From Amaurobius ferox (Eukaryota; Arthropoda; Arachnida; Araneae; Amaurobiidae), in NCBI GenBank assembly GCA_951213105.1, contig OX578135.1, positions 158,667,750-158,731,749 on the forward strand: a stretch of 64,000 nucleotides of DNA. The letters run 5' to 3'. A program made the translations under genes and the position numbers. Position 1 is the stretch's first letter; every line of letters starts with the position of its first letter. The notes beneath the pieces were generated by a model. That model searched no databases. It saw only the letters and a list, made by a program, of their open reading frames with translations, and was not told where the DNA came from. Below, piece after piece: positions 1 to 12,802 of this stretch.

Positions 1-404
1 AATACACCAAATTTGAAGTCTCTATCTCATCGCAAAGCATTCTTTCCTATCATTTCACTTTTCGAACGTTTTGGTGTGCTGCACCCCCTTTAAGTAGAAA
101 ATATTGGAAATCTGAAATTGCGCACTTTCTTCCTTTCGAGTGATTTACCCATATACCAAATTTGAAGTCTCTATCTCATCGCAAAGCATGCTTTCCCATC
201 ATTTCACTTTTCGAACGTTTTGGTGTGGGGCACCCCCTCTATAGAACGTTTTCGAAAATTTCGATTTTTCCAGGGGGGTTTTATCGAACCACCGAGCCGT
301 GTACCAAATTGCAAGTCTCTATCTATTCGGGAAGTGCCTAAAAAAAGCGTGACAGACTGACAGACGGACAGACAGACAGACGGACACTTGGCAATTAGTA
401 TATA
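1..404. repeat. Satellite unit 0, left-truncated by the window edge
   Basis: Starts inside sub-repeat A5 and includes A6, the terminal B and a short-allele microsatellite. Its A5 has GAAGTC where most units have GACGTC, a state shared with units 2, 26 and 27. Confidence 0.95.
350..386. repeat. GACA/GACGGACA microsatellite at the unit end (representative)
   Basis: A run of GACAGACT, GACAGACG and GACA steps lies just before CACTTGGCAATTAG in every unit. Two main length alleles differ by 12 bp (one GACAGACGGACA step). The long allele is in units 1, 4, 6, 11, 13, 17, 19, 25 and 26; the others carry the short one. The run is further shortened or altered in units 27-30. Confidence 0.9.
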
Positions 405-433
405 CTAGCCGAATACCCGTTGAAAATCAACGG
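396..433 (-). other. Unit-junction signature resembling a Helitron 3' terminus (representative; present at the unit junctions)
   Basis: Read on the minus strand, positions 433 to 417 form a hairpin with 7-bp arms CCGTTGA and TCAACGG around a 3-nt loop. An 8-nt spacer follows (416-409), then CTAG (408-405), then T and the AT-rich start TATATACTAATT. Helitron 3' ends are known for a short hairpin about ten nucleotides before CTRR, with insertion 5' of a T. The overlap of the CTAG end with the AT-rich start creates the perfect palindrome TAGTATATACTA (396-407). The signature is intact even in the unit starting at 50849. The hairpin is partly decayed in the units starting at 48767 and 52514. The Helitron reading is inference; the hairpin and palindrome are directly visible. 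Confidence 0.6.
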
Positions 434-2181
434 TCTCGCAATAAGCAATCACTGAATAATGAAAATTTTTTAATAATTCGCCTTTCACATTTATTCGACA
501 AATCGAATATTTTGGTGTGCAGGAGAAAATATTCGGAAACTAAATTCGAGCATTTCTTCCTTTCGAATTATCTACCCTTACACTACATTAAAGTCTATCT
601 CATCCCGAGGCACTCCTATATTATTATTTCTCCTTTGGAACTTTTTTCTGTAAAGCACATCCATAAATGAACATTTTTGAAAAACTCTGTTTGTCTTGTG
701 TTTTTTATCAGATGATTGGCCCAAATACCAAATATCAAGCCTCTATCACATTTAAAAGGAAGCGTGCCTCATTTAATAGGAAAATCGAACATATTAATGT
801 GCGCAACCCTTAAAGTAGCAAATATTGGAAATCTAAAATTTCACACTCTCTTCCTTTCAAACTATCTACCCGTACATCAAATTTGAAGTCGCTATCCTAT
901 CGAGAAGCATGTTTTTCTATCACTTCACCTTTCGAACGTTTTTCTGTGTAGCACCCGGTTAAAGAACATTTTTGTCAAACTGTATTCATCTTTGGTTTTT
1001 TTTGTCAAATGGTTAGCCCATATACTAAATTTCAAGTCTCTATCACATTGTAAAGGAGGCATTTTTCATTTGTTCGGTAAATCGAACATTTTAGTGAGCG
1101 GAATCCCCTACAATAACAAATGTTGGAAAACTGAAATTGCACACTTTCTTCCTTTCCAACTTTTTAGCCGTACACTAAATTTGAAGTCTCTATCTCATCG
1201 CGAAGCATACTTTTCTAGCATTTCATCTTTTTAATGCTTTTGTGTGGAGTACCCATCCCCTTAACTATACATTTTTGAAAAACTCTATTCTTTTTGTGAC
1301 TTCTGTCAGATTATTTTCCCATATATCAAATATTAAGCCTCTATCACGTTTTAAAAGAGGAGTTTCTCCTTTATTCCGATAATCGAACATTTTGGTGTGC
1401 GGCACCCCCTAAAGTAGAAAATATTGGTAAACTGAAATTTTACAATTTCTTCCTTTCAAACTACCTACCCTTATACCAAATTTGATATCTCTATCTCAAT
1501 CCGAAGCAGGGTTATTTATCAATTCACTTTTCGGACGTTTTACTCTGGAGCACCCCCTTAAACGAACATTTTTGAAAAACTATATTTGCCTTGGGTGTTT
1601 CCATCAAATGATTAGCCCATATACCGAATTTCAAGCATCTATCAATTTTAAAGGAGCGTTTTATCATTTATTCTGCAAATCGAATATTTTTGTGTGCAGC
1701 ACCCCTTTAAGTAGAAAATATTGGAAATCTGAAATTGCACGCTTTCTTCCTTTCGAACGGTTTACCAATACACCAAATTTGACGTCTCTATCTCATCGCA
1801 AAGCATTCTTTCCTATCATTTCACTTTTCGAACGTTTTGGTGTGCTGCACCCCCTTTAAGTAGAAAATATTGGAAATCTGAAATTGCGCACTTTCTTCCT
1901 TTCGAGTGATTTACCCATATACCAAATTTGAAGTCTCTATCTCATCGCAAAGCATGCTTTCCCATCATTTCACTTTTCGAACGTTTTGGTGTGGGGCACC
2001 CCCTCTATAGAACGTTTTCGAAAAATTCGATTTTTCCAGGGGGGTTTTATCGAACCACCGAGCCGTGTACCAAATTGCAAGTCTCTATCTATTCGGGAAG
2101 TGCCTAAAAAAGCGTGACAGACTGACAGACGGACAGACAGACGGACAGACAGACAGACGGACACTTGGCAATTAGTATATA
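405..2181. repeat. Satellite unit 1 (1,777 bp)
   Basis: Long microsatellite allele and one A fewer in the poly-A before GCGTGACAG. A3 ends CATCTTTTTAATGC, shared only with unit 2; later units have CATCTTTCGAATGC. Confidence 0.95.
525..2100. repeat. Internal ~150-bp A/B sub-repeats of the satellite unit (representative unit 1)
   Basis: Type A copies contain the core AATATTGG ... TTCCTTTCGAAC ... CAAATTTGAAGTCTCTATC ... ACTTTTCGAACGTTTT ... GCACCCCC. Type B copies contain GAACATTTTTGAAAAACT ... TCAAATGATTAGCCCATA ... CAAGCCTCTATCA ... AAATCGAACATTTTGGTGTG. A and B share the middle CCATATACCAAATTTxAAG and the CACCCCCT end, so they descend from one ancestral monomer. Order in unit 1 is partial B, A1, B1, A2, B2, A3, B3, A4, B4, A5, A6 and a degenerate terminal B that runs into the microsatellite. 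A-A spacing, measured where A copies lie side by side (47,736-48,479), is 148-149 bp. Confidence 0.9.
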
Positions 2182-3948
2182 CTAGCCGAATACCCGTTGA
2201 AAATCAACGGTCTCGCAATAAGCAATCCCTGAATAATGAAAATTTTTTAATAATTCGCCTTTCACATTTATTCGACAAATCGAATATTTTGGTGTGCAGG
2301 AGAAAATATTCGGAAACTAAATTCGAGCATTTCTTCCTTTCGAATTATCTACCCTTACACTACATTAAAGTCTATCTCATCCCGAGGCACTCCTATATTA
2401 TTATTTCTCCTTTGGAACTTTTTTCTGTAAAGCACATCCATAAATGAACATTTTTGAAAAACTCTGTTTGTCTTGTGTTTTTTATCAGATGATTGGCCCA
2501 AATACCAAATATCAAGCCTCTATCACATTTAAAAGGAAGCGTGCCTCATTTAATAGGAAAATCGAACATATTAATGTGCGCAACCCTTAAAGTAGCAAAT
2601 ATTGGAAATCTAAAATTTCACACTCTCTTCCTTTCAAACTATCTACCCGTACATCAAATTTGAAGTCGCTATCCTATCGAGAAGCATGTTTTTCTATCAC
2701 TTCACCTTTCGAACGTTTTTCTGTGTAGCACCCGGTTAAAGAACATTTTTGTCAAACTGTATTCATCTTTGGTTTTTTTTGTCAAATGGTTAGCCCATAT
2801 ACTAAATTTCAAGTCTCTATCACATTGTAAAGGAGGCATTTTTCATTTGTTCGGTAAATCGAACATTTTAGTGAGCGGAATCCCCTACAATAACAAATGT
2901 TGGAAAACTGAAATTGCACACTTTCTTCCTTTCCAACTTTTTAGCCGTACACTAAATTTGAAGTCTCTATCTCATCGCGAAGCATACTTTTCTAGCATTT
3001 CATCTTTTTAATGCTTTTGTGTGGAGTACCCATCCCCTTAACTATACATTTTTGAAAAACTCTATTCTTTTTGTGACTTCTGTCAGATTATTTTCCCATA
3101 TATCAAATATTAAGCCTCTATCACGTTTTAAAAAAGGAGTTTCTCCTTTATTCCGATAATCGAACATTTTGGTGTGCGGCACCCCCTAAAGTAGAAAATA
3201 TTGGTAAACTGAAATTTTACAATTTCTTCCTTTCAAACTACCTACCCTTATACCAAATTTGATATCTCTATCTCAATCCGAAGCAGGGTTATTTATCAAT
3301 TCACTTTTCGACCGTTTTACTCTGGAGCACCCCCTTAAACGAACATTTTTGAAAAACTATATTTGCCTTGGGTGTTTCCATCAAATGATTAGCCCATATA
3401 CCGAATTTCAAGCCTCTATCAAATTTTAAAGGAGCGTTTTATCATTTATTCTGCTAATCGAATATTTTGGTGTGCAGCACCCCCTTAAGTAGAAAATATT
3501 GGAAATCTGAAATTGCACGCTTTCTTCCTTTCGAACGGTTTACCAATACACCAAATTTGAAGTCTCTATCTCATCGCAAAGCATTCTTTCCTATCATTTC
3601 ACTTTTCGAACGTTTTGGTGTGCTGCACCCCCTTTAAGTAGAAAATATTGGAAATCTGAAATTGCGCACTTTCCTCCTTTCGAGTGATTTACCCATATAC
3701 CAAATTTGAAGTCTCTATCTCATCGCAAAGCATGCTTTCCCATCATTTCACTTTTCGAACGTTTTGGTGTGGGGCACCCCCTCTATAGAACGTTTTCGAA
3801 AATTTCGATTTTTCCAGGGGGGTTTTATCGAACCACCGAGCCGTGTACCAAATTGCAAGTCTCTATCTATTCGGGAAGTGCCTAAAAAAAGCGTGACAGA
3901 CTGACAGACGGACAGACAGACAGACGGACACTTGGCAATTAGTATATA
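2182..3948. repeat. Satellite unit 2 (1,767 bp)
   Basis: Carries AATCCCTG near the hairpin, CATCTTTTTAATGC, one extra A in B3 and a private TTCCTCCTTTC in A6. B4/A5 are of the minority type (CAAGCCTCTATCAAATTTT, GAAGTC) found again in unit 26. Confidence 0.95.
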
Positions 3949-5714
3949 CTAGCCGAATACCCGTTGAAAATCAACGGTCTCGCAATAAGCAATCACTGAA
4001 TAATGAAAATTTTTTAATAATTCGCCTTTCACATTTATTCGACAAATCGAATATTTTGGTGTGCAGGAGAAAATATTCGGAAACTAAATTCGAGCATTTC
4101 TTCCTTTCGAATTATCTACCCTTACACTACATTAAAGTCTATCTCATCCCGAGGCACTACTATATTATTATTTCTCCTTTGGAACTTTTTTCTGTAAAGC
4201 ACATCCATAAATGAACATTTTTGAAAAACTCTGTTTGTCTTGTGTTTTTTATCAGATGATTGGCCCAAATACCAAATATCAAGCCTCTATCACATTTAAA
4301 AGGAAGCGTGCCTCATTTAATAGGAAAATCGAACATATTAATGTGCGCAACCCTTAAAGTAGCAAATATTGGAAATCTAAAATTTCACACTCTCTTCCTT
4401 TCAAACTATCTACCCGTACATCAAATTTGAAGTCGCTATCCTATCGAGAAGCATGTTTTTCTATCACTTCACCTTTCGAACGTTTTTCTGTGTAGCACCC
4501 GGTTAAAGAACATTTTTGTCAAACTGTATTCATCTTTGGTTTTTTTTGTCAAATGGTTAGCCCATATACTAAATTTCAAGTCTCTATCACATTGTAAAGG
4601 AGGCATTTTTCATTTGTTCGGTAAATCGAACATTTTAGTGAGCGGAATCCCCTACAATAACAAATGTTGGAAAACTGAAATTGCACACTTTCTTCCTTTC
4701 CAACTTTTTAGCCGTACACTAAATTTGAAGTCTCTATCTCATCGCGAAGCATACTTTTCTAGCATTTCATCTTTCGAATGCTTTTGTGTGGAGTACCCAT
4801 CCCCTTAACTATACATTTTTGAAAAACTCTATTCTTTTTGTGACTTCTGTCAGATTATTTTCCCATATATCAAATATTAAGCCTCTATCACGTTTTAAAA
4901 GAGGCGTTTCTCCTTTATTCCGATAATCGAACATTTTGGTGTGCGGCACCCCCTAAAGTAGAAAATATTGGTAAACTGAAATTTTACAATTTCTTCCTTT
5001 CAAACTACCTACCCTTATACCAAATTTGATATCTCTATCTCAATCCGAAGCAGGGTTATTTATCAATTCACTTTTCGGACGTTTTACTCTGGAGCACCCC
5101 CTTAAACGAACATTTTTGAAAAACTATATTTGCCTTGGGTGTTTCCATCAAATGATTAGCCCATATACCGAATTTCAAGCATCTATCAATTTTAAAGGAG
5201 CGTTTTATCATTTATTCTGCAAATCGAATATTTTTGTGTGCAGCACCCCTTTAAGTAGAAAATATTGGAAATCTGAAATTGCACGCTTTCTTCCTTTCGA
5301 ACGGTTTACCAATACACCAAATTTGACGTCTCTATCTCATCGCAAAGCATTCTTTCCTATCATTTCACTTTTCGAACGTTTTGGTGTGCTGCACCCCCTT
5401 TAAGTAGAAAATATTGGAAATCTGAAATTGCGCACTTTCTTCCTTTCGAGTGATTTACCCATATACCAAATTTGAAGTCTCTATCTCATCGCAAAGCATG
5501 CTTTCCCATCATTTCACTTTTCGAACGTTTTGGTGTGGGGCACCCCCTCTATAGAACGTTTTCGAAAATTTCGATTTTTCCAGGGGGGTTTTATCGAACC
5601 ACCGAGCCGTGTACCAAATTGCAAGTCTCTATCTATTCGGGAAGTGCCTAAAAAAAGCGTGACAGACTGACAGACGGACAGACAGACAGACGGACACTTG
5701 GCAATTAGTATATA
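3949..5714. repeat. Satellite unit 3 (1,766 bp)
   Basis: Standard length. Private C-to-A in A1 (GGCACTACTATATT near 4,155); last of the leading units with GAAAATTTTTTAAT. Confidence 0.95.
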
Positions 5715-7492
5715 CTAGCCGAATACCCGTTGAAAATCAACGGTCTCGCAATAAGCAATCACTGAATAATGAAAATGTTTTAATAATTCGCCTTTCACAT
5801 TTATTCGACAAATCGAATATTTTGGTGTGCAGGAGAAAATATTCGGAAACTAAATTCGAGCATTTCTTCCTTTCGAATTATCTACCCTTACACTACATTA
5901 AAGTCTATCTCATCCCGAGGCACTCCTATATTATTATTTCTCCTTTGGAACTTTTTTCTGTAAAGCACATCCATAAATGAACATTTTTGAAAAACTCTGT
6001 TTGTCTTGTGTTTTTTATCAGATGATTGGCCCAAATACCAAATATCAAGCCTCTATCACATTTAAAAGGAAGCGTGCCTCATTTAATAGGAAAATCGAAC
6101 ATATTAATGTGCGCAACCCTTAAAGTAGCAAATATTGGAAATCTAAAATTTCACACTCTCTTCCTTTCAAACTATCTACCCGTACATCAAATTTGAAGTC
6201 GCTATCCTATCGAGAAGCATGTTTTTCTATCACTTCACCTTTCGAACGTTTTTCTGTGTAGCACCCGGTTAAAGAACATTTTTGTCAAACTGTATTCATC
6301 TTTGGTTTTTTTTGTCAAATGGTTAGCCCATATACTAAATTTCAAGTCTCTATCACATTGTAAAGGAGGCATTTTTCATTTGTTCGGTAAATCGAACATT
6401 TTAGTGAGCGGAATCCCCTACAATAACAAATGTTGGAAAACTGAAATTGCACACTTTCTTCCTTTCCAACTTTTTAGCCGTACACTAAATTTGAAGTCTC
6501 TATCTCATCGCGAAGCATACTTTTCTAGCATTTCATCTTTCGAATGCTTTTGTGTGGAGTACCCATCCCCTTAACTATACATTTTTGAAAAACTCTATTC
6601 TTTTTGTGACTTCTGTCAGATTATTTTCCCATATATCAAATATTAAGCCTCTATCACGTTTTAAAAGAGGCGTTTCTCCTTTATTCCGATAATCGAACAT
6701 TTTGGTGTGCGGCACCCCCTAAAGTAGAAAATATTGGTAAACTGAAATTTTACAATTTCTTCCTTTCAAACTACCTACCCTTATACCAAATTTGATATCT
6801 CTATCTCAATCCGAAGCAGGGTTATTTATCAATTCACTTTTCGGACGTTTTACTCTGGAGCACCCCCTTAAACGAACATTTTTGAAAAACTATATTTGCC
6901 TTGGGTGTTTCCATCAAATGATTAGCCCATATACCGAATTTCAAGCATCTATCAATTTTAAAGGAGCGTTTTATCATTTATTCTGCAAATCGAATATTTT
7001 TGTGTGCAGCACCCCTTTAAGTAGAAAATATTGGAAATCTGAAATTGCACGCTTTCTTCCTTTCGAACGGTTTACCAATACACCAAATTTGACGTCTCTA
7101 TCTCATCGCAAAGCATTCTTTCCTATCATTTCACTTTTCGAACGTTTTGGTGTGCTGCACCCCCTTTAAGTAGAAAATATTGGAAATCTGAAATTGCGCA
7201 CTTTCTTCCTTTCGAGTGATTTACCCATATACCAAATTTGAAGTCTCTATCTCATCGCAAAGCATGCTTTCCCATCATTTCACTTTTCGAACGTTTTGGT
7301 GTGGGGCACCCCCTCTATAGAACGTTTTCGAAAATTTCGATTTTTCCAGGGGGGTTTTATCGAACCACCGAGCCGTGTACCAAATTGCAAGTCTCTATCT
7401 ATTCGGGAAGTGCCTAAAAAAAGCGTGACAGACTGACAGACGGACAGACAGACGGACAGACAGACAGACGGACACTTGGCAATTAGTATATA
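5715..7492. repeat. Satellite unit 4 (1,778 bp)
   Basis: First unit with the derived GAAAATGTTTTAAT; long microsatellite allele. Confidence 0.95.
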
Positions 7493-9260
7493 CTAGCCGA
7501 ATACCCGTTGAAAATCAACGGTCTCGCAATAAGCAATCACTGAATAATGAAAATGTTTTAATAATTCGCCTTTCACATTTATTCGACAAATCGAATATTT
7601 TGGTGTGCAGGAGAAAATATTCGGAAACTAAATTCGAGCATTTCTTCCTTTCGAATTATCTACCCTTACACTACATTAAAGTCTATCTCATCCCGAGGCA
7701 CTCCTATATTATTATTTCTCCTTTGGAACTTTTTTCTGTAAAGCACATCCATAAATGAACATTTTTGAAAAACTCTGTTTGTCTTGTGTTTTTTATCAGA
7801 TGATTGGCCCAAATACCAAATATCAAGCCTCTATCACATTTAAAAGGAAGCGTGCCTCATTTAATAGGAAAATCGAACATATTAATGTGCGCAACCCTTA
7901 AAGTAGCAAATATTGGAAATCTAAAATTTCACACTCTCTTCCTTTCAAACTATCTACCCGTACATCAAATTTGAAGTCGCTATCCTATCGAGAAGCATGT
8001 TTTTCTATCACTTCACCTTTCGAACGTTTTTCTGTGTAGCACCCGGTTAAAGAACATTTTTGTCAAACTGTATTCATCTTTGGTTTTTTTTGTCAAATGG
8101 TTAGCCCATATACTAAATTTCAAGTCTCTATCACATTGTAAAGGAGGCATTTTTCATTTGTTCGGTAAATCGAACATTTTAGTGAGCGGAATCCCCTACA
8201 ATAACAAATGTTGGAAAACTGAAATTGCACACTTTCTTCCTTTCCAACTTTTTAGCCGTACACTAAATTTGAAGTCTCTATCTCATCGCGAAGCATACTT
8301 TTCTAGCATTTCATCTTTCGAATGCTTTTCTGTGTGGAGTACCCCTCCCCTTAACTATACATTTTTGAAAAACTCTATTCTTTTTGTGACTTCTGTCAGA
8401 TTATTTTCCCATATATCAAATATTAAGCCTCTATCACGTTTTAAAAGAGGCGTTTCTCCTTTATTCCGATAATCGAACATTTTGGTGTGCGGCACCCCCT
8501 AAAGTAGAAAATATTGGTAAACTGAAATTTTACAATTTCTTCCTTTCAAACTACCTACCCTTATACCAAATTTGATATCTCTATCTCAATCCGAAGCAGG
8601 GTTATTTATCAATTCACTTTTCGGACGTTTTACTCTGGAGCACCCCCTTAAACGAACATTTTTGAAAAACTATATTTGCCTTGGGTGTTTCCATCAAATG
8701 ATTAGCCCATATACCGAATTTCAAGCATCTATCAATTTTAAAGGAGCGTTTTATCATTTATTCTGCAAATCGAATATTTTTGTGTGCAGCACCCCTTTAA
8801 GTAGAAAATATTGGAAATCTGAAATTGCACGCTTTCTTCCTTTCGAACGGTTTACCAATACACCAAATTTGACGTCTCTATCTCATCGCAAAGCATTCTT
8901 TCCTATCATTTCACTTTTCGAACGTTTTGGTGTGCTGCACCCCCTTTAAGTAGAAAATATTGGAAATCTGAAATTGCGCACTTTCTTCCTTTCGAGTGAT
9001 TTACCCATATACCAAATTTGAAGTCTCTATCTCATCGCAAAGCATGCTTTCCCATCATTTCACTTTTCGAACGTTTTGGTGTGGGGCACCCCCTCTATAG
9101 AACGTTTTCGAAAATTTCGATTTTTCCAGGGGGGTTTTATCGAACCACCGAGCCGTGTACCAAATTGCAAGTCTCTATCTATTCGGGAAGTGCCTAAAAA
9201 AAGCGTGACAGACTGACAGACGGACAGACAGACAGACGGACACTTGGCAATTAGTATATA
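7493..9260. repeat. Satellite unit 5 (1,768 bp)
   Basis: Has the 2-bp TC insertion in A3 (GCTTTTCTGTGTGG), shared only with units 7 and 8. Confidence 0.95.
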
Positions 9261-11038
9261 CTAGCCGAATACCCGTTGAAAATCAACGGTCTCGCAATAA
9301 GCAATCACTGAATAATGAAAATGTTTTAATAATTCGCCTTTCACATTTATTCGACAAATCGAATATTTTGGTGTGCAGGAGAAAATATTCGGAAACTAAA
9401 TTCGAGCATTTCTTCCTTTCGAATTATCTACCCTTACACTACATTAAAGTCTATCTCATCCCGAGGCACTCCTATATTATTATTTCTCCTTTGGAACTTT
9501 TTTCTGTAAAGCACATCCATAAATGAACATTTTTGAAAAACTCTGTTTGTCTTGTGTTTTTTATCAGATGATTGGCCCAAATACCAAATATCAAGCCTCT
9601 ATCACATTTAAAAGGAAGCGTGCCTCATTTAATAGGAAAATCGAACATATTAATGTGCGCAACCCTTAAAGTAGCAAATATTGGAAATCTAAAATTTCAC
9701 ACTCTCTTCCTTTCAAACTATCTACCCGTACATCAAATTTGAAGTCGCTATCCTATCGAGAAGCATGTTTTTCTATCACTTCACCTTTCGAACGTTTTTC
9801 TGTGTAGCACCCGGTTAAAGAACATTTTTGTCAAACTGTATTCATCTTTGGTTTTTTTTGTCAAATGGTTAGCCCATATACTAAATTTCAAGTCTCTATC
9901 ACATTGTAAAGGAGGCATTTTTCATTTGTTCGGTAAATCGAACATTTTAGTGAGCGGAATCCCCTACAATAACAAATGTTGGAAAACTGAAATTGCACAC
10001 TTTCTTCCTTTCCAACTTTTTAGCCGTACACTAAATTTGAAGTCTCTATCTCATCGCGAAGCATACTTTTCTAGCATTTCATCTTTCGAATGCTTTTGTG
10101 TGGAGTACCCATCCCCTTAACTATACATTTTTGAAAAACTCTATTCTTTTTGTGACTTCTGTCAGATTATTTTCCCATATATCAAATATTAAGCCTCTAT
10201 CACGTTTTAAAAGAGGCGTTTCTCCTTTATTCCGATAATCGAACATTTTGGTGTGCGGCACCCCCTAAAGTAGAAAATATTGGTAAACTGAAATTTTACA
10301 ATTTCTTCCTTTCAAACTACCTACCCTTATACCAAATTTGATATCTCTATCTCAATCCGAAGCAGGGTTATTTATCAATTCACTTTTCGGACGTTTTACT
10401 CTGGAGCACCCCCTTAAACGAACATTTTTGAAAAACTATATTTGCCTTGGGTGTTTCCATCAAATGATTAGCCCATATACCGAATTTCAAGCATCTATCA
10501 ATTTTAAAGGAGCGTTTTATCATTTATTCTGCAAATCGAATATTTTTGTGTGCAGCACCCCTTTAAGTAGAAAATATTGGAAATCTGAAATTGCACGCTT
10601 TCTTCCTTTCGAACGGTTTACCAATACACCAAATTTGACGTCTCTATCTCATCGCAAAGCATTCTTTCCTATCATTTCACTTTTCGAACGTTTTGGTGTG
10701 CTGCACCCCCTTTAAGTAGAAAATATTGGAAATCTGAAATTGCGCACTTTCTTCCTTTCGAGTGATTTACCCATATACCAAATTTGAAGTCTCTATCTCA
10801 TCGCAAAGCATGCTTTCCCATCATTTCACTTTTCGAACGTTTTGGTGTGGGGCACCCCCTCTATAGAACGTTTTCGAAAATTTCGATTTTTCCAGGGGGG
10901 TTTTATCGAACCACCGAGCCGTGTACCAAATTGCAAGTCTCTATCTATTCGGGAAGTGCCTAAAAAAAGCGTGACAGACTGACAGACGGACAGACAGACG
11001 GACAGACAGACAGACGGACACTTGGCAATTAGTATATA
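9261..11038. repeat. Satellite unit 6 (1,778 bp)
   Basis: Long microsatellite allele; no TC insertion although both neighbours have it. Confidence 0.95.
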
Positions 11039-12802
11039 CTAGCCGAATACCCGTTGAAAATCAACGGTCTCGCAATAAGCAATCCCTGAATAATGAAAAT
11101 TTTTTAATAATTCGCCTTTCACATTTATTCGACAAATCGAATATTTTGGTGTGCAGGAGAAAATATTCGGAAACTAAATTCGAGCATTTCTTCCTTTCGA
11201 ATTATCTACCCTTACACTACATTAAAGTCTATCTCATCCCGAGGCACTCCTATATTATTATTTCTCCTTTGGAACTTTTTTCTGTGAAGCACATCCATAA
11301 ATGAACATTTTTGAAAAACTCTGTCTTGTGTTTTTTATCAGATGATTGGCCCAAATACCAAATATCAAGCCTCTATCACATTTAAAAGGAAGCGTGCCTC
11401 ATTTAATAGGAAAATCGAACATATTAATGTGCGCAACCCTTAAAGTAGCAAATATTGGAAATCTAAAATTTCACACTCTCTTCCTTTCAAACTATCTACC
11501 CGTACATCAAATTTGAAGTCGCTATCCTATCGAGAAGCATGTTTTTCTATCACTTCACCTTTCGAACGTTTTTCTGTGTAGCACCCGGTTAAAGAACATT
11601 TTTGTCAAACTGTATTCATCTTTGGTTTTTTTTGTCAAATGGTTAGCCCATATACTAAATTTCAAGTCTCTATCACATTGTAAAGGAGGCATTTTTCATT
11701 TGTTCGGTAAATCGAACATTTTAGTGAGCGGAATCCCCTACAATAACAAATGTTGGAAAACTGAAATTGCACACTTTCTTCCTTTCCAACTTTTTAGCCG
11801 TACACTAAATTTGAAGTCTCTATCTCATCGCGAAGCATACTTTTCTAGCATTTCATCTTTCGAATGCTTTTCTGTGTGGAGTACCCCTCCCCTTAACTAT
11901 ACATTTTTGAAAAACTCTATTCTTTTTGTGACTTCTGTCAGATTATTTTCCCATATATCAAATATTAAGCCTCTATCACGTTTTAAAAGAGGCGTTTCTC
12001 CTTTATTCCGATAATCGAACATTTTGGTGTGCGGCACCCCCTAAAGTAGAAAATATTGGTAAACTGAAATTTTACAATTTCTTCCTTTCAAACTACCTAC
12101 CCTTATACCAAATTTGATATCTCTATCTCAATCCGAAGCAGGGTTATTTATCAATTCACTTTTCGGACGTTTTACTCTGGAGCACCCCCTTAAACGAACA
12201 TTTTTGAAAAACTATATTTGCCTTGGGTGTTTCCATCAAATGATTAGCCCATATACCGAATTTCAAGCATCTATCAATTTTAAAGGAGCGTTTTATCATT
12301 TATTCTGCAAATCGAATATTTTTGTGTGCAGCACCCCTTTAAGTAGAAAATATTGGAAATCTGAAATTGCACGCTTTCTTCCTTTCGAACGGTTTACCAA
12401 TACACCAAATTTGACGTCTCTATCTCATCGCAAAGCATTCTTTCCTATCATTTCACTTTTCGAACGTTTTGGTGTGCTGCACCCCCTTTAAGTAGAAAAT
12501 ATTGGAAATCTGAAATTGCGCACTTTCTTCCTTTCGAGTGATTTACCCATATACCAAATTTGAAGTCTCTATCTCATCGCAAAGCATGCTTTCCCATCAT
12601 TTCACTTTTCGAACGTTTTGGTGTGGGGCACCCCCTCTATAGAACGTTTTCGAAAATTTCGATTTTTCCAGGGGGGTTTTATCGAACCACCGAGCCGTGT
12701 ACCAAATTGCAAGTCTCTATCTATTCGGGAAGTGCCTAAAAAAAGCGTGACAGACTGACAGACGGACAGACAGACAGACGGACACTTGGCAATTAGTATA
12801 TA
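11039..12802. repeat. Satellite unit 7 (1,764 bp)
   Basis: Combines AATCCCTG, GAAAATTTTTTAAT, CTGTGAAGCAC, the 4-bp deletion in CTCTGTCTTG and the TC insertion. All but the last are shared with units 18 and 26. Confidence 0.95.

Noticed and set aside
396..450. CENP-B box in the satellite
   Set aside because: I looked for TTCGxxxxAxxCGGG on both strands around the hairpin and the CTATTCGGGAAG segment. Neither fits the required spacing.
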